The notes: generated by a model from the sequence alone, not told the origin. A stretch of 64,000 bases of DNA from Enterovirga rhinocerotis (GCF_004363955.1 NZ_SNZR01000011.1:1426001-1490000), one strand, 5' to 3'; shown: positions 1 to 10,902, numbered from the stretch's first letter. Translations and numbers: made by a program.

Positions 1-2
1 CC

Positions 3-215
3 CGCATGGCCGAGGGCCGCGCGCAGAAGCGCGAGATCGGCATGCTGCTCGAGGTGACGAAGCAGGTCGAGGGACACACGATCTGCGCGCTGGGCGACGC
101 GGCCGCCTGGCCGATCCAGGGCCTCATCCGCCACTTCCGCGGCGAGATCGAGAAGCGCATCGACCAATATGCAGGGAACCCTCATTCCGAGCCCGTGCTC
201 ATGGCGGCGGAGTGA
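3..215 (+). CDS. nuoF: NADH-quinone oxidoreductase subunit F, C-terminal fragment
   Basis: This is the last 70 codons of NuoF, the peripheral complex I subunit that binds NADH, FMN and cluster N3; the rest lies outside the window. The visible part contains the [12 protein letters not shown] segment, whose cysteine belongs to the C-terminal [4Fe-4S] N3 site in this family, followed by the helical [14 protein letters not shown] tail. The frame is open to the window edge and ends with TGA. It leads the nuo gene run, separated from nuoG by a palindromic repeat. Confidence 0.93.
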   Translation, partial: RMAEGRAQKREIGMLLEVTKQVEGHTICALGDAAAWPIQGLIRHFRGEIEKRIDQYAGNPHSEPVLMAAE

Positions 216-229
216 AGACGATGGGTTCC

Positions 230-343
230 ACCGCGCTCCTCATCCTGAGGTGCCGGACGAAGTCCGGCCTCGAAGGACCCTCGACAATTCGTGCGTGCTT
301 CGAGGCTCGCCTGCGGCTCGCACCTCAGCATGAGGAGCGCGGT
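230..343. repeat. Long palindromic intergenic repeat (REP-like)
   Basis: Two 24-base arms (230-253 and 320-343) are inverted copies with one mismatch; they read inward as ACCGCGCTCCTCATCCTGAG. Inside are a nested pair GCCTCGAAG / CTTCGAGGC and a small hairpin CCGGACGAAGTCCGG. CCTCATCCTGAGG-type palindromes are widespread extragenic repeats in Rhizobiales genomes. It fills almost the whole nuoF-nuoG gap and would form a large cruciform or an RNA stem inside the nuo transcript. There is no U-tract, so a simple terminator is unlikely. Confidence 0.75.
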
Positions 344-369
344 GGCGCGGCGCTCTTGAGAGTGATCTG

Positions 370-2448
370 ATGACCAAGATCATCGTCGACGACGTCGAGG
401 TCGACGTCCCCGCGGACTACACGCTGCTCCAGGCCTGCGAGGCCGCGGGGGCGGAGATCCCGCGCTTCTGCTTCCATGAGCGGCTGTCGATCGCCGGCAA
501 TTGCCGGATGTGTCTCGTCGAACTGAAGGGTGCGCCGAAGCCCGTCGCTTCGTGCGCATGGGGCGTCCGCGATTGCCGGCCGGGCCCGAACGGCGAGCCG
601 CCGACCGTCGTGACCAAGTCGCCGATGGTGAAGAAGGCGCGCGAGGGGGTGATGGAGTTCCTCCTCATCAACCACCCGCTCGATTGCCCGATCTGCGACC
701 AGGGCGGCGAATGCGACCTCCAGGACCAGGCGATGGCCTACGGGGTCGATTCCTCGCGTTTCCATGAGAACAAGCGCGCGGTGCCGGACAAGTATATCGG
801 CCCGCTCGTGAAGACCTCCATGAACCGCTGCATCCATTGCACGCGGTGCATCCGCTTCGTCGCCGAGGTGGCCGGCGTGCCCGATCTCGGCGCCACGGGG
901 CGCGGCGAGGACATGGAGATCACGACCTATCTCGAACGCGCGATGGGCTCGGAGCTTCAGGCGAACGTCGCCGATCTCTGCCCGGTCGGCGCGCTGACCC
1001 ACAAGCCGCAGGCCTTCAACGGCCGGCCGTGGGAACTGATCAAGACCCCCTCGATCGACGTGATGGATGCGGTCGGCTCGAACATCCGCGTCGATGCCCG
1101 CGGCCGCGAAGTGATGCGCGTGCTGCCGCGCGTGCACGAAGACATCAACGAGGAGTGGATCTCCGACAAGACCCGCCAGCATGTCGACGGGCTGAAGCTT
1201 CAGCGCCTCGACCGCCCGTTCCTGCGCGAGAACGGCCGTCTTCGTCCCGCGACCTGGGCCGAGGCCTTCGCCGCCATCGCCGCGAAGCTGAAGGGTGCCG
1301 ATCCGAAGCGCGTCGGCGCGATCGCAGGCGATCTCGCCGCCGTCGAGGAGATGTGGGCGCTGAGGTCGCTGATGACGGCGCTCGGCTCGCCCAACATCGA
1401 TTGCCGGCAGGACGGATCGGTCCTCTCGCCGGCGCACGGCCGGGCCTCCTACCTGTTCAATCCGACCATCGCCGGGATCGAGGAGGCGGATGCCGTCCTG
1501 ATCGTCGGCGCCAACCCGCGGCGCGAGGCGGCGATCGTCAATGCCCGGCTGCGCAAGCGCTGGCGGATCGGGCCGCTGCCGGTCGGCGTCGTCGGCGAGC
1601 GGGTCGATCTGACCTACGACTACGCCTATCTCGGCGCGGGGCCGGAGAGCCTCGCTCAACTCGCCAAGGGCGGTGAGTTCCTCGACCTGCTCAAGTCGGC
1701 CGAGCGGCCGCTCATCCTCGTCGGTGCCGGCATCGCCGCGCGGCCGGACGGCGCCGCCGTTCTCGCCGCCGTCGCAAGCCTCGCGGCCGCCGTCGGCGCC
1801 GTGACGGAGGGATGGAACGGCCTCGCCGTCCTGCAGAACGCGGCATCGCGCGTCGGCGGGCTCGATATCGGCTTCGTGCCGGGGGAGGGCGGCCTCGCGG
1901 CGCCCGCCATGGTCGAAGCCGGCGCGCTCGACGTCCTGTTCAACCTCGGGGCCGACGAGATCGCGATCTCGCCCGGTGCCTTCGTGATCTACCAGGGCAC
2001 GCATGGCGACGACGGCGCCCACCGCGCCGACGTGATCCTGCCGGGCGCGGCCTATACGGAGAAGTCCGGCACCTATGTGAACACCGAAGGCCGGGTTCAG
2101 CAGACCAATCGTGCCGTGTTCCCGCCCGGAGAGGCGCGGGAGGACTGGGCGATCCTGCGGGCCCTGTCGGACGTCGTCGGCCACAGGCTGCCCTTCGACA
2201 GCCTGCCGGCCTTGCGCCGCGAGCTCCATGCGGCGCACCCGCATCTCGCGGCCCTCGACGAGATCGCGGCCGGCGACGGCCGGGCGACGCTGGACGCCTG
2301 GGCGGCGCTCGGCGGCTCGGCTTCCTCCGCCGGCTTCGTCTCGCCGGTCGCCGATTTCTACCTCACCAATCCCATCGCTCGCGCCTCGCGCATCATGGCC
2401 GAATGCTCGGCCCTGCATGTCACGCCGGCGCTTGAAGCGGCGGAGTAA
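370..2448 (+). CDS. nuoG: NADH-quinone oxidoreductase subunit G
   Basis: Peripheral-arm complex I subunit carrying electrons from NuoF through several iron-sulfur clusters. The 692-residue protein has the N-terminal plant-type [2Fe-2S] cysteines C34, C45, C48 and C62, the His-Cys3 [4Fe-4S] site H102, C106, C109 and C115, and a second [4Fe-4S] set C154, C157, C160 and C204. The C-terminal part is the molybdopterin-oxidoreductase fold without active-site function, as usual for alphaproteobacterial and mitochondrial NuoG. The ATG at 370 gives the normal MTKIIVDD N-terminus. nuoH follows 9 bases downstream. Confidence 0.98.
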   Translation: MTKIIVDDVEVDVPADYTLLQACEAAGAEIPRFCFHERLSIAGNCRMCLVELKGAPKPVASCAWGVRDCRPGPNGEPPTVVTKSPMVKKAREGVMEFLLINHPLDCPICDQGGECDLQDQAMAYGVDSSRFHENKRAVPDKYIGPLVKTSMNRCIHCTRCIRFVAEVAGVPDLGATGRGEDMEITTYLERAMGSELQANVADLCPVGALTHKPQAFNGRPWELIKTPSIDVMDAVGSNIRVDARGREVMRVLPRVHEDINEEWISDKTRQHVDGLKLQRLDRPFLRENGRLRPATWAEAFAAIAAKLKGADPKRVGAIAGDLAAVEEMWALRSLMTALGSPNIDCRQDGSVLSPAHGRASYLFNPTIAGIEEADAVLIVGANPRREAAIVNARLRKRWRIGPLPVGVVGERVDLTYDYAYLGAGPESLAQLAKGGEFLDLLKSAERPLILVGAGIAARPDGAAVLAAVASLAAAVGAVTEGWNGLAVLQNAASRVGGLDIGFVPGEGGLAAPAMVEAGALDVLFNLGADEIAISPGAFVIYQGTHGDDGAHRADVILPGAAYTEKSGTYVNTEGRVQQTNRAVFPPGEAREDWAILRALSDVVGHRLPFDSLPALRRELHAAHPHLAALDEIAAGDGRATLDAWAALGGSASSAGFVSPVADFYLTNPIARASRIMAECSALHVTPALEAAE

Positions 2449-2457
2449 GGGCGCGGC

Positions 2458-3522
2458 ATGTCCTTCACCGATATCCTCTGGACGGTCGGCATCGCCGCGC
2501 TGAAGAGCGTCGGCCTGCTCGTCTGCCTTCTCGTCTACATTGCCTTCGCGCTCTACGCGGACCGTAAGGTCTGGGCCGCCGTCCAGATGCGGCGCGGCCC
2601 GAACGTGGTCGGCCCCTGGGGCCTGCTGCAGAGCTTCGCCGACCTGACGAAGTTCTTCTTCAAGGAGCCGATCATCCCGGCCTCCGCGAACAAGGGCGTG
2701 TTCCTGCTCGCTCCGTTCATCTTCGCGACCCTGTCGCTCGCGGCCTGGGCGGTCATTCCGCTCGCGGAAGGCTGGGCGATCGCCGACCTCAATGTCGGCG
2801 TGCTCTACATCTTCGCGATCTCCTCGCTCGGCATCTACGGCGTCATCATGGGCGGCTGGGCGTCGAACTCGAAGTACCCGTTCCTCGGTGCCCTGCGCTC
2901 GACGGCGCAGATGGTCTCCTACGAGGTCTCGATCGGCTTCGTGATCGTCACGGTGCTGATGTGCGCGGGCTCGCTGAACCTCACGAAGATCGTCGAGTCG
3001 CAGAACCAGTACGGCATCTTCGGCTGGTACTGGCTGTGGCTGTTCCCGATGTTCGTCGTGTTCTTCATCTCGGCCCTGGCCGAGACGAACCGCCCGCCCT
3101 TCGACCTCCCCGAGGCGGAATCGGAGCTCGTCGCCGGCTACATGGTCGAGTACTCCTCGACGCCGTTCCTGCTCTTCATGCTCGGCGAGTACGTCGCCAT
3201 CATGCTGATGTGCGCGATGGGGACGATCCTGTTCCTCGGCGGCTGGCTGCCGCCGGTGCCGTACGCGCCCTTCACCTGGGTGCCGGGCGTGGTCTGGTTC
3301 GTGCTCAAGGCCTCGCTGTTCTTCTTCATGATCTCGATGGTGAAGGCCTTCGTGCCGCGCTACCGCTACGACCAGCTCATGCGCCTCGGCTGGAAGGTGT
3401 TCCTGCCCATCTCGCTCGTGATGGTGATCCTCGTCGCCACCGTGCTGAAGGTCACCGACCTCGCCCCGAAAAGCCCTGAGCCGCCGCCTGCTCCTGTCGC
3501 CACGAAAGCAGTGATCCAATGA
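2458..3522 (+). CDS. nuoH: NADH-quinone oxidoreductase subunit H
   Basis: Membrane subunit of complex I at the junction with the peripheral arm, forming part of the quinone chamber. The 354-residue protein has about eight hydrophobic segments and the conserved [20 protein letters not shown] loop, rich in the acidic residues of the E-channel. Length is normal for NuoH. Its TGA overlaps the nuoI ATG by four bases (ATGA), so translation of the two is probably coupled. Confidence 0.98.
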   Translation: MSFTDILWTVGIAALKSVGLLVCLLVYIAFALYADRKVWAAVQMRRGPNVVGPWGLLQSFADLTKFFFKEPIIPASANKGVFLLAPFIFATLSLAAWAVIPLAEGWAIADLNVGVLYIFAISSLGIYGVIMGGWASNSKYPFLGALRSTAQMVSYEVSIGFVIVTVLMCAGSLNLTKIVESQNQYGIFGWYWLWLFPMFVVFFISALAETNRPPFDLPEAESELVAGYMVEYSSTPFLLFMLGEYVAIMLMCAMGTILFLGGWLPPVPYAPFTWVPGVVWFVLKASLFFFMISMVKAFVPRYRYDQLMRLGWKVFLPISLVMVILVATVLKVTDLAPKSPEPPPAPVATKAVIQ

Positions 3523-4007
3523 CCATTGGACAAGCCGCCTCGTCGCTTCTCCTGAAGGAGTTTGTCGCCGCCTTCGTCCTGTCGATGAAGTATTTCTTCC
3601 GACCGAAGGCGACGATCAACTACCCGTTCGAGAAGAACTTCTCCTCGCCCCGCTTCCGCGGCGAGCATGCGCTGCGCCGCTATCCCAACGGCGAGGAACG
3701 CTGCATCGCCTGCAAGCTCTGCGAGGCGATCTGCCCGGCCCAGGCCATCACCATCGAGGCGGGCCCCCGCCGCAACGACGGCACGCGGCGCACCACGCGC
3801 TACGACATCGACATGGTGAAGTGCATCTATTGCGGCATGTGCCAGGAGGCCTGCCCGGTCGATGCCATCGTCGAGGGGCCGAACATGGAGTTCGCCACCG
3901 AGACGCGCGAGGAGCTGCTCTACGACAAGCAGAAGCTCCTCGATAACGGCGCCCGCTGGGAGCGCGAGATCGCGCGCAACCTGCGCGCCGACGCGCCCTA
4001 CCGGTGA
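3519..4007 (+). CDS. nuoI: NADH-quinone oxidoreductase subunit I
   Basis: Ferredoxin-like peripheral subunit holding clusters N6a and N6b, next to the quinone site. Two CxxCxxCxxxCP motifs are complete: C62, C65, C68, C72 and C102, C105, C108, C112. Its 162 residues are the standard length. The start overlaps the nuoH stop. A gap of about 100 bases separates it from nuoJ; that gap holds a possible 31-codon frame with no recognisable product. Confidence 0.98.
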   Translation: MTIGQAASSLLLKEFVAAFVLSMKYFFRPKATINYPFEKNFSSPRFRGEHALRRYPNGEERCIACKLCEAICPAQAITIEAGPRRNDGTRRTTRYDIDMVKCIYCGMCQEACPVDAIVEGPNMEFATETREELLYDKQKLLDNGARWEREIARNLRADAPYR

Positions 4008-4110
4008 CGGCATGAGCATGATCGCCGCAACCGTCGTTGTCCCGTCTCGGGCGCGGGCGTATGACCCGCGCCACCTGCCGCTCGCGGCCCGGACCGGAGC
4101 AGCCTGAGCC

Positions 4111-4734
4111 ATGACCGCCCTGTTCTTCTACCTGTTCTCGACCGTGGCCGTGGCGTCCGCCTTCATGGTGATCGCCGCGCGCAATCCGGTCCATTCGGTG
4201 CTGTACCTGATCCTCGCCTTCGTGAACGCGGCCGGGCTGTTCATCCTGCTCGGGGCCGAGTTCCTGGCGATGCTGCTCGTCGTCGTCTATGTCGGCGCGG
4301 TCGCGGTGCTGTTCCTCTTCGTCGTGATGATGCTCGACGTCGATTTCGCCGAGCTGCGCCAGGGCTTCCTGCAATACCTGCCGATCGGCGGCCTGATCGG
4401 GCTGATCTTTCTCGTCGAGCTGGTCCTCGTCGTGTCGACCTGGAGCATCTCGCCCGATGCGCTGCAGGTCCCGCTCGCGAGCAATGCGCCGCTCGAGGGC
4501 ATCACCAACACCGAGGCGATCGGCCGGGTGCTCTACACGCGCTACGCCTATTTCTTCCAGGCGGCGGGGCTCATCCTGCTCGTCGCCATGATCGGCGCCA
4601 TCGTCCTGACCCTGCGCGAGCGCGCCGGGGTCAAGCGCCAGGACATCTCGGCCCAGAACGCGCGGGACCCGAAGGAGGTGCTGACCCTCCACGACGTCCC
4701 CTCGCGCAAGGGCCTGCCGGAGAGCGTGTCATGA
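4111..4734 (+). CDS. nuoJ: NADH-quinone oxidoreductase subunit J
   Basis: Small membrane subunit of complex I with five predicted hydrophobic helices. The [20 protein letters not shown] stretch is the family signature with the pi-bulge helix TM3. The C-terminal tail after about residue 165 is hydrophilic, as in other alphaproteobacteria. 207 residues. The stop overlaps the nuoK start by four bases. Confidence 0.97.
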   Translation: MTALFFYLFSTVAVASAFMVIAARNPVHSVLYLILAFVNAAGLFILLGAEFLAMLLVVVYVGAVAVLFLFVVMMLDVDFAELRQGFLQYLPIGGLIGLIFLVELVLVVSTWSISPDALQVPLASNAPLEGITNTEAIGRVLYTRYAYFFQAAGLILLVAMIGAIVLTLRERAGVKRQDISAQNARDPKEVLTLHDVPSRKGLPESVS

Positions 4735-5039
4735 CCATCGGGCTCGGCCATTTCCTGACGGTCGCCGCGATCCTGTTCACGCTCGGCGTCCTCGGCATCT
4801 TCATCAACCGCAAGAACGTGATCGTCATCCTGATGTCGGTCGAGCTGATCCTGCTCGCCGTGAACATCAACCTCGTCGCGTTCTCGACCCATCTGAACGA
4901 CATCGTCGGACAGATCTTCGCGCTCTTCATCCTCACGGTCGCGGCGGCGGAAGCCGCGATCGGCCTCGCCATCCTGGTGGTGTTCTATCGCAACCGCGGC
5001 TCGATCGCGGTCGAAGACATCAACATGATGCGCGGCTGA
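4731..5039 (+). CDS. nuoK: NADH-quinone oxidoreductase subunit K
   Basis: Three-helix membrane subunit, homologue of mitochondrial ND4L, contributing two buried glutamates to the proton path; [10 protein letters not shown] and [10 protein letters not shown] carry them. 102 residues, normal length. Translationally coupled to nuoJ; nuoL begins 13 bases downstream. Confidence 0.98.
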   Translation: MTIGLGHFLTVAAILFTLGVLGIFINRKNVIVILMSVELILLAVNINLVAFSTHLNDIVGQIFALFILTVAAAEAAIGLAILVVFYRNRGSIAVEDINMMRG

Positions 5040-5052
5040 GGGACAGGCTGCC

Positions 5053-7113
5053 ATGTATCACGCCATCGTCTTCCTTCCCCTCGTCGGGTTCCTGATCGCG
5101 GGACTGTTCGGCCGCTTCATCGGCGCGCGCCCGAGCGAGCTGATCACGACCGGCCTCATGATGGTCGCGGCGCTCCTGTCCTGGGTCGCCTTCATCTCGG
5201 TCGGCTTCGGCAGCGGCGCGACGCGCGTTCAGGTCGCGAACTGGTTCACCTCGGGTGAGCTCGTCATCGACTGGGCCTTCCGGATCGACACGCTGACGGC
5301 GGTGATGCTCGTCGTCGTGAACTCGGTGTCGGCGCTCGTGCACCTCTATTCCATGGGGTACATGCACGAGGATCCGCACCGGCCGCGCTTCTTCGCCTAT
5401 CTCTCGCTGTTCACCTTCGCCATGCTGATGCTGGTGACGAGCGACAACCTCGTCCAGATGTTCTTCGGCTGGGAGGGCGTCGGCCTCGCGAGCTATCTGC
5501 TGATCGGCTTCTGGTACGAGAAGCCCTCGGCGAACGCCGCGGCGATGAAGGCCTTCATCGTCAACCGCGTCGGCGATTTCGGCTTCGCGCTCGGCATCTT
5601 CCTCGTCTTCGTCCTGTTCGGCACGACGACCTATTCCGAGATCTTCGCGAAGATCGGCGAGGTGAAGGATGCGCATTTCCACTTCATCGGCTTCGAGTGG
5701 CATGCGCTGACGCTGGCCTGCCTGCTGCTGTTCATGGGCGCGATGGGCAAGTCGGCCCAGTTCCTGCTGCACACCTGGCTGCCTGACGCGATGGAGGGCC
5801 CGACCCCCGTCTCGGCGCTGATCCATGCCGCGACGATGGTCACGGCCGGCGTGTTCATGGTGGCGCGCCTGTCGCCGCTCTTCGACGCCGCTCCGGCCGC
5901 GCTGACGGTGGTGACGATCATCGGGGCGATCACCGCCTTCTTCGCGGCGACGGTCGGCCTCGTGCAGAACGACATCAAGCGGGTCATCGCCTATTCGACC
6001 TGCTCGCAGCTCGGCTACATGTTCGTCGCGCTCGGCGTCGGCGCCTATGGCGCCGCCGTGTTCCACCTCTTCACCCACGCCTTCTTCAAGGCGCTCCTGT
6101 TCCTCGGCGCCGGCTCGGTCATCCACGCGATGCACCACGAGCAGGACATGCGGAACATGGGCGGGCTGCGGAAGTACATCCCCTTCACCTGGGCGATGAT
6201 GCTCGTCGGCACTCTGGCCCTGACGGGCTTCCCGTTCACCGCCGGCTACTTCTCGAAGGATGCGATCATCGAGGCGGCCTTCATGTCGGACCGACCCGGC
6301 CATGCCATCGCCTTCGTCTCGACGCTCGTCGCGGCGTTCATGACGTCGTTCTATTCCTGGCGCCTCGCCTTCATGACCTTCGAACAGACGGCCCGCTGGG
6401 GCGCGGGGCACGGCCATGACGCTCATGGCGACGCCGCTCATGGCGACGCCGGGCATGGCCATGCCGCTCACGCCGACACGCATGCGCATGACGAGCACGC
6501 CGCGCACGGCCATGACGACCATCACGGGCACGGGCACGACCACAAGCCGCACGAGAGCCCGCTGGTGATGCTTGTCCCGCTCGGGGTGCTGGCCTTCGGC
6601 GCGATCTTCGCCGGGATGATCTTCGCCGGCTCTTTCGTGGGCCATCACGCGGCGGACTTCTGGAAGGGCGCCCTCGCCGAGAGCCAGTACGCCGTGTTCG
6701 AGGCGATGCACCACGCGCCCAAATGGGTCGTCTGGTCGCCCTTCGTGGCGATGGTGCTGGGCTGGGCGCTCGCCTGGGTGATGTATATCCGCAAGCCCTA
6801 CCTGCCCGGCGAGCTCGCGGCCTCCCAGCCGATCGCGTACCGCTTCCTGCTCAACAAATGGTACTTCGACGAGCTGTACGACTTCCTGTTCGTCCGCCCG
6901 GCGAAGCGGCTCGGCTACTTCCTCTGGAAGCGCGGTGACGGAACGGTCATCGACGGGATGGGCCCGGACGGGATCTCGGCCCGCGTCGTCGACGTCACCC
7001 GAGGCGTCGTCCGGCTGCAGACCGGCTATGTCTACCACTACGCATTCGTCATGCTGATCGGGGTCGCGGCGCTCGTGTCGTGGTACCTGATCGTGGGCGC
7101 GGGAGCGCATTGA
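5053..7113 (+). CDS. nuoL: NADH-quinone oxidoreductase subunit L
   Basis: Largest antiporter-like proton-pumping subunit of complex I, 686 residues with about 16 helices including the long lateral C-terminal helix region. The core antiporter signature (for example [19 protein letters not shown] and the helix-breaking lysine region [20 protein letters not shown]) is intact. The oddity is a loop of about 50 residues near 452-500 composed almost only of His, Gly, Ala and Asp. The TGA overlaps the nuoM ATG by one base. Confidence 0.98.
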   Translation: MYHAIVFLPLVGFLIAGLFGRFIGARPSELITTGLMMVAALLSWVAFISVGFGSGATRVQVANWFTSGELVIDWAFRIDTLTAVMLVVVNSVSALVHLYSMGYMHEDPHRPRFFAYLSLFTFAMLMLVTSDNLVQMFFGWEGVGLASYLLIGFWYEKPSANAAAMKAFIVNRVGDFGFALGIFLVFVLFGTTTYSEIFAKIGEVKDAHFHFIGFEWHALTLACLLLFMGAMGKSAQFLLHTWLPDAMEGPTPVSALIHAATMVTAGVFMVARLSPLFDAAPAALTVVTIIGAITAFFAATVGLVQNDIKRVIAYSTCSQLGYMFVALGVGAYGAAVFHLFTHAFFKALLFLGAGSVIHAMHHEQDMRNMGGLRKYIPFTWAMMLVGTLALTGFPFTAGYFSKDAIIEAAFMSDRPGHAIAFVSTLVAAFMTSFYSWRLAFMTFEQTARWGAGHGHDAHGDAAHGDAGHGHAAHADTHAHDEHAAHGHDDHHGHGHDHKPHESPLVMLVPLGVLAFGAIFAGMIFAGSFVGHHAADFWKGALAESQYAVFEAMHHAPKWVVWSPFVAMVLGWALAWVMYIRKPYLPGELAASQPIAYRFLLNKWYFDELYDFLFVRPAKRLGYFLWKRGDGTVIDGMGPDGISARVVDVTRGVVRLQTGYVYHYAFVMLIGVAALVSWYLIVGAGAH

Positions 7114-8624
7114 TGTCGTCCTTCGGTATCCTGGCCGGCCTCCTCGCCCTCCCGCTGGTCGGCGCGGCCTTCGTCCTCACGCTCAGCGGCACCGATTCCG
7201 AGGTGAAGTCGAACGCGCGCTGGGGCGCGCTCATCACGACGATCATCACCTTCCTCCTGTCGCTCTACGCCTGGGCGAAGTTCGATCCGAACACGGCGGC
7301 CTTCCAGCTGACCGAGACGCATGGCTGGCTCGCCGAGACGATCCGCTTCAAGCTGACCGTCGACGGCTTCTCGATGCCGTTCATCCTGCTGACGACCTTC
7401 CTGATGCCCTTCTGCATCCTGGCGTCGTGGGAGGTGATCGGGAAGCGGGTGAAGGCCTATTACGTCGCCTTCCTCATCCTCGAGACGACCATGATCGGCG
7501 TCTTCGCGGCGGGCGACCTCGTCCTGTTCTACCTCTTCTTCGAGGCCGGCCTCATCCCGATGTTCCTCATCATCGGCATCTGGGGCGGCAAGCGCCGCAT
7601 CTACGCCTCGTTCAAGTTCTTCCTCTACACCCTCGTCGGCTCGGTGCTGATGCTCCTCGCCATCATGGCGATGTACTGGCATGCCGGCACGACCGACATC
7701 CAGGCGCTGCTCCAGCACCGCTTCCCGGCCTCGATGCAGACCTGGCTGTGGCTCGCCTTCTTCGCCTCGCTCGCGGTGAAGATGCCGATGTGGCCGGTCC
7801 ACACCTGGCTGCCCGACGCCCACGTCGAGGCGCCGACGGCGGGCTCGGTGATCCTCGCCGGCATCCTCCTGAAGATGGGTGGCTACGGCTTCATCCGCTT
7901 CTCGCTGCCGATGTTCCCGGATGCCTCGCTCTACTTCCAGCCGCTCGTCTACGCGCTGTCGGTGATCGCGATCATCTACACCTCGCTCGTCGCGCTGGTG
8001 CAGGAGGACATCAAGAAGCTCATCGCCTATTCGTCCGTGGCCCATATGGGCTTCGTCACGATGGGGCTGTTCTCCCTGACGCCGCAGGGCGTGCAGGGGG
8101 CGATGTTCCAGATGGTCAGCCACGGCCTCGTCGCGGGCGCGCTCTTCCTCTGCGTCGGCGTCGTCTACGACCGGATGCACACCCGCGAGATCGCGGCCTA
8201 TGGCGGCCTCGTGAAGCGGATGCCGAAATATGCCGTGCTGCTGATGGTCTTCACCATGGCCAATGTCGGCCTGCCCGGCACCGCCGGGTTCGTCGGCGAG
8301 TTCCTGACCATGATGGGCGCCTTCCGGTCCAATCCCTGGGTCGCGTTCTTCGCCGCCTTCGGCGTCATCCTCTCGGCCGCCTATGCGCTCTGGCTCTATG
8401 CCCGGGTCGTCTACGGCAAGCTCGAGAAGCCGGCCCTTCGCGACATCGCCGATCTCGACCGGCGGGAATTCGCGATGCTGGGCGTGCTGGCGCTTCTCGT
8501 CATCTATTACGGCGTCCTCCCGGGCGCGATTTTGGACGTCTTCGCGCCGCCGACCGAGGCGCTGCTGAAGAGCGTTGCGAGCACGATGTCGACCGTGAAG
8601 ACGGCGGCAGCCGGCGCTTTCTGA
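7113..8624 (+). CDS. nuoM: NADH-quinone oxidoreductase subunit M
   Basis: Antiporter-like proton-pumping membrane subunit, 503 residues and about 14 helices. [20 protein letters not shown] and [20 protein letters not shown] are typical of NuoM. I chose the ATG at 7113, which shares its A with the nuoL stop, rather than an in-frame GTG 33 bases upstream that would add a hydrophilic leader inside nuoL. nuoN follows after 12 bases. Confidence 0.97.
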   Translation: MSSFGILAGLLALPLVGAAFVLTLSGTDSEVKSNARWGALITTIITFLLSLYAWAKFDPNTAAFQLTETHGWLAETIRFKLTVDGFSMPFILLTTFLMPFCILASWEVIGKRVKAYYVAFLILETTMIGVFAAGDLVLFYLFFEAGLIPMFLIIGIWGGKRRIYASFKFFLYTLVGSVLMLLAIMAMYWHAGTTDIQALLQHRFPASMQTWLWLAFFASLAVKMPMWPVHTWLPDAHVEAPTAGSVILAGILLKMGGYGFIRFSLPMFPDASLYFQPLVYALSVIAIIYTSLVALVQEDIKKLIAYSSVAHMGFVTMGLFSLTPQGVQGAMFQMVSHGLVAGALFLCVGVVYDRMHTREIAAYGGLVKRMPKYAVLLMVFTMANVGLPGTAGFVGEFLTMMGAFRSNPWVAFFAAFGVILSAAYALWLYARVVYGKLEKPALRDIADLDRREFAMLGVLALLVIYYGVLPGAILDVFAPPTEALLKSVASTMSTVKTAAAGAF

Positions 8625-8636
8625 CGGATCGATCCG

Positions 8637-10085
8637 ATGAACACCTTCATGGCGTCGAGCTTCGGGCCGGCCCTTCCCGAGATCATCCTGGCGATCGGCG
8701 TTCTCGTCCTCGTCCTCGTCGGTGCCTTCATGGGCAACCGGTCGAACTGGATCATCGGCACCGCATCCTTCGCGCTGCTGGCGGCCGCCCTGCTGGCCGT
8801 CGGCCTCACGCCGCCGACCCGCACGACGATCTTCGCCGGTTCCTTCATCTCGGACGATTTCGCCCGCTACATGAAGGCGCTGGTGCTGCTCGGCTCGGCG
8901 GCCGCGATCGCGCTCTCGTCCGACTTCATGGAGCGCGAAGGCTTCGCGCGCTTCGAGTATCCGATCCTCATCCTCCTCTCGACGATCGGGATGATGATGA
9001 TGATCTCGGCGAACGATCTCATCGCGCTCTATCTCGGCCTCGAGCTGCAATCGCTCGCCGCCTACGTCATCGCGGCCATCCATCGCGACAACGTCCGCTC
9101 CAGCGAGGCGGGTCTGAAATACTTCGTGCTCGGCGCGCTGTCGTCCGGCATGCTGCTCTACGGCGCCTCGCTGGTCTACGGCTTCACCGGCACGGTGTCC
9201 TTCCCCGGCATCGCCTCCTCGCTTCAGGGCGAAGCCTCGATCGGCCTGATCCTCGGCCTCGTGTTCCTGTCGGCCGGTGTCGCGTTCAAGCTCGCCGCGG
9301 CGCCCTTCCACATGTGGACGCCGGACGTCTACGAGGGCGCGCCAACCCCGGTGACGGCCTTCTTCGCCTCGGCGCCGAAGGCGGCCGCCATGGCGATGGC
9401 GGTCCGGCTCTTCATCGGCGGCTTCCCGTCGATCACCGAGAGCTGGCAGCAGATCATCGTCTTCGTCTCGATCCTGTCCATGGTGATCGGCGCCTTCGCC
9501 GCCATCGGCCAGACGAACGTCAAGCGCCTGATGGCCTATTCCTCCATCGGCAATGTCGGCTACGCGCTGATCGGTCTCGCGACCGGCACGCAGGCAGGCG
9601 TGCAGGGCATCATCATCTACATGGCGATCTATCTCGCCATGACGCTCGGCACCTTCGCCCTGATCATCGGCATGCGGCGCGGCAACCAGTATGTCGAGAC
9701 GATCGCCGACCTGTCGGGCGCGGCCCAGACCCATCCCTGGCGCGCCTTCTGCCTCGCGATGATGATGTTCTCGCTCGCGGGCATTCCGCCGCTCGCCGGC
9801 TTCTTCTCGAAGTTCTACATCTTCGCCGCGGCCATCCAGACGGGTCAGATGATGCTCGTCGTCCTCGCCGTGATCGGCGTCCTGACCAGCGTCGTCGGCG
9901 CCTTCTACTACATCCGCGTCGTCAAGATCATGTATTTCGACGAGCCGAAGCCCGGCTTCGAGAAGCTGCCGGACGGAGCGCAGGCCGTTCTCATCGCCTG
10001 CAGCGTCGTCGTCGTGTTCTTCTGGCTGATCCCGTCCCCGCTGGTCGATTCCGCCGCGCACGCCGCCCGTTCGCTGTTTCACTGA
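8637..10085 (+). CDS. nuoN: NADH-quinone oxidoreductase subunit N
   Basis: Third antiporter-like subunit of complex I, 482 residues with about 14 helices. Landmarks are LYLGLELQSLAAYVIAA, GVAFKLAAAPFHMWTPDVYE and GIPPLAGFFSKFYIF. It closes the nuo series. birA starts only four bases after the stop, so the downstream genes are probably in the same transcript. Confidence 0.98.
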   Translation: MNTFMASSFGPALPEIILAIGVLVLVLVGAFMGNRSNWIIGTASFALLAAALLAVGLTPPTRTTIFAGSFISDDFARYMKALVLLGSAAAIALSSDFMEREGFARFEYPILILLSTIGMMMMISANDLIALYLGLELQSLAAYVIAAIHRDNVRSSEAGLKYFVLGALSSGMLLYGASLVYGFTGTVSFPGIASSLQGEASIGLILGLVFLSAGVAFKLAAAPFHMWTPDVYEGAPTPVTAFFASAPKAAAMAMAVRLFIGGFPSITESWQQIIVFVSILSMVIGAFAAIGQTNVKRLMAYSSIGNVGYALIGLATGTQAGVQGIIIYMAIYLAMTLGTFALIIGMRRGNQYVETIADLSGAAQTHPWRAFCLAMMMFSLAGIPPLAGFFSKFYIFAAAIQTGQMMLVVLAVIGVLTSVVGAFYYIRVVKIMYFDEPKPGFEKLPDGAQAVLIACSVVVVFFWLIPSPLVDSAAHAARSLFH

Positions 10086-10089
10086 CCGG

Positions 10090-10902
10090 ATGGCTTTCTC
10101 GCTCCCGGCCGTCGCGATCGGAGCCGGCACGCGTCTGGCCGTCTTCGACACGATCGGGTCGACGAGCACCGAGGCTCTGGCGAGGGCGGCTTCCGGCGAG
10201 CGGGGGCCGCTCTGGGTCGTCTCGCCGGAGCAGACGGCCGGCCGGGGCCGCCGCGGCAGCCCTTGGCAGACGATCCGGGGGAACCTCGCGGCGAGCCTCC
10301 TCCTCACGACCAGCCTCGAGCCCGCCGTGATCGCGCAGCTCGGTTTCGTGGCAGGCGTCGCATTGGTCGCCGCGCTCGAGCGGATCGGTTGCGGGGACGC
10401 GGCGTTTCGTCTGAAATGGCCGAACGACGTCGTGACGGAGAGCGGGAAGCTGTCCGGCATCCTTCTTCAGACAGAGGCGTTCCATGCCGGTGAGCGCAGC
10501 GTCGTCATCGGAATCGGCGTCAATGTCGTCGCCGCCCCGCGGGGGCTGACCTACCCGACGACCTCGCTTCGTGACATGGGTTCTGCGGCGGAGGCCGAGA
10601 CGGTCTTCTCGGCGCTGTCCGAGAGCTGGCTCTCATGCGAGCGCGCATGGGCCGAGGGGCGGGGTTTCGACGGAATCCGCCGCGAGTGGCTGAGCCGGGC
10701 TGCGGGGCTCGGCGGCCCCGTATCGGTTCGCATCGGCGATGGCGCATGGCATGGCCGGTTCGAAACCATCGACGAGACGGGCCAGTTGGTGATGCGGTGC
10801 GATGACGGATCGTCCCGGACGATCAGCGCCGGCGATGTTTATTTCGGCTCTGCGCATACGGAGCGAGGAGCCAGGCCGGGAGGCCTTGGGGGACAAGCGT
10901 GA
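10090..10902 (+). CDS. birA: Biotin-[acetyl-CoA-carboxylase] ligase
   Basis: Attaches biotin to the carboxyl carrier protein and other biotin enzymes by way of biotinyl-AMP. The 270-residue protein is the short, catalysis-only type without the N-terminal DNA-binding domain. The biotin and ATP loop appears as QTAGRGRRGSPW, followed by LKWPNDV and KLSGILLQTE, the substrate-binding core, with a small SH3-like C-terminal domain. This gene downstream of nuoN is a common alphaproteobacterial arrangement. The stop overlaps the rnj start (GTGA). Confidence 0.95.
   Translation: MAFSLPAVAIGAGTRLAVFDTIGSTSTEALARAASGERGPLWVVSPEQTAGRGRRGSPWQTIRGNLAASLLLTTSLEPAVIAQLGFVAGVALVAALERIGCGDAAFRLKWPNDVVTESGKLSGILLQTEAFHAGERSVVIGIGVNVVAAPRGLTYPTTSLRDMGSAAEAETVFSALSESWLSCERAWAEGRGFDGIRREWLSRAAGLGGPVSVRIGDGAWHGRFETIDETGQLVMRCDDGSSRTISAGDVYFGSAHTERGARPGGLGGQA

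Noticed and set aside
325-3519. Very long open frame antisense to nuoG and nuoH, and similar ones opposite nuoL, nuoM/N and dnaE
   Set aside because: High-GC codon usage leaves the antisense frame open. The products are Arg/Asp/His-rich without domains, and the opposite strand holds certain genes.
4012-4107. Possible 31-codon gene between nuoI and nuoJ
   Set aside because: No family, no hydrophobic or structured character, and only a weak ribosome site. More likely spacer within the nuo transcript.
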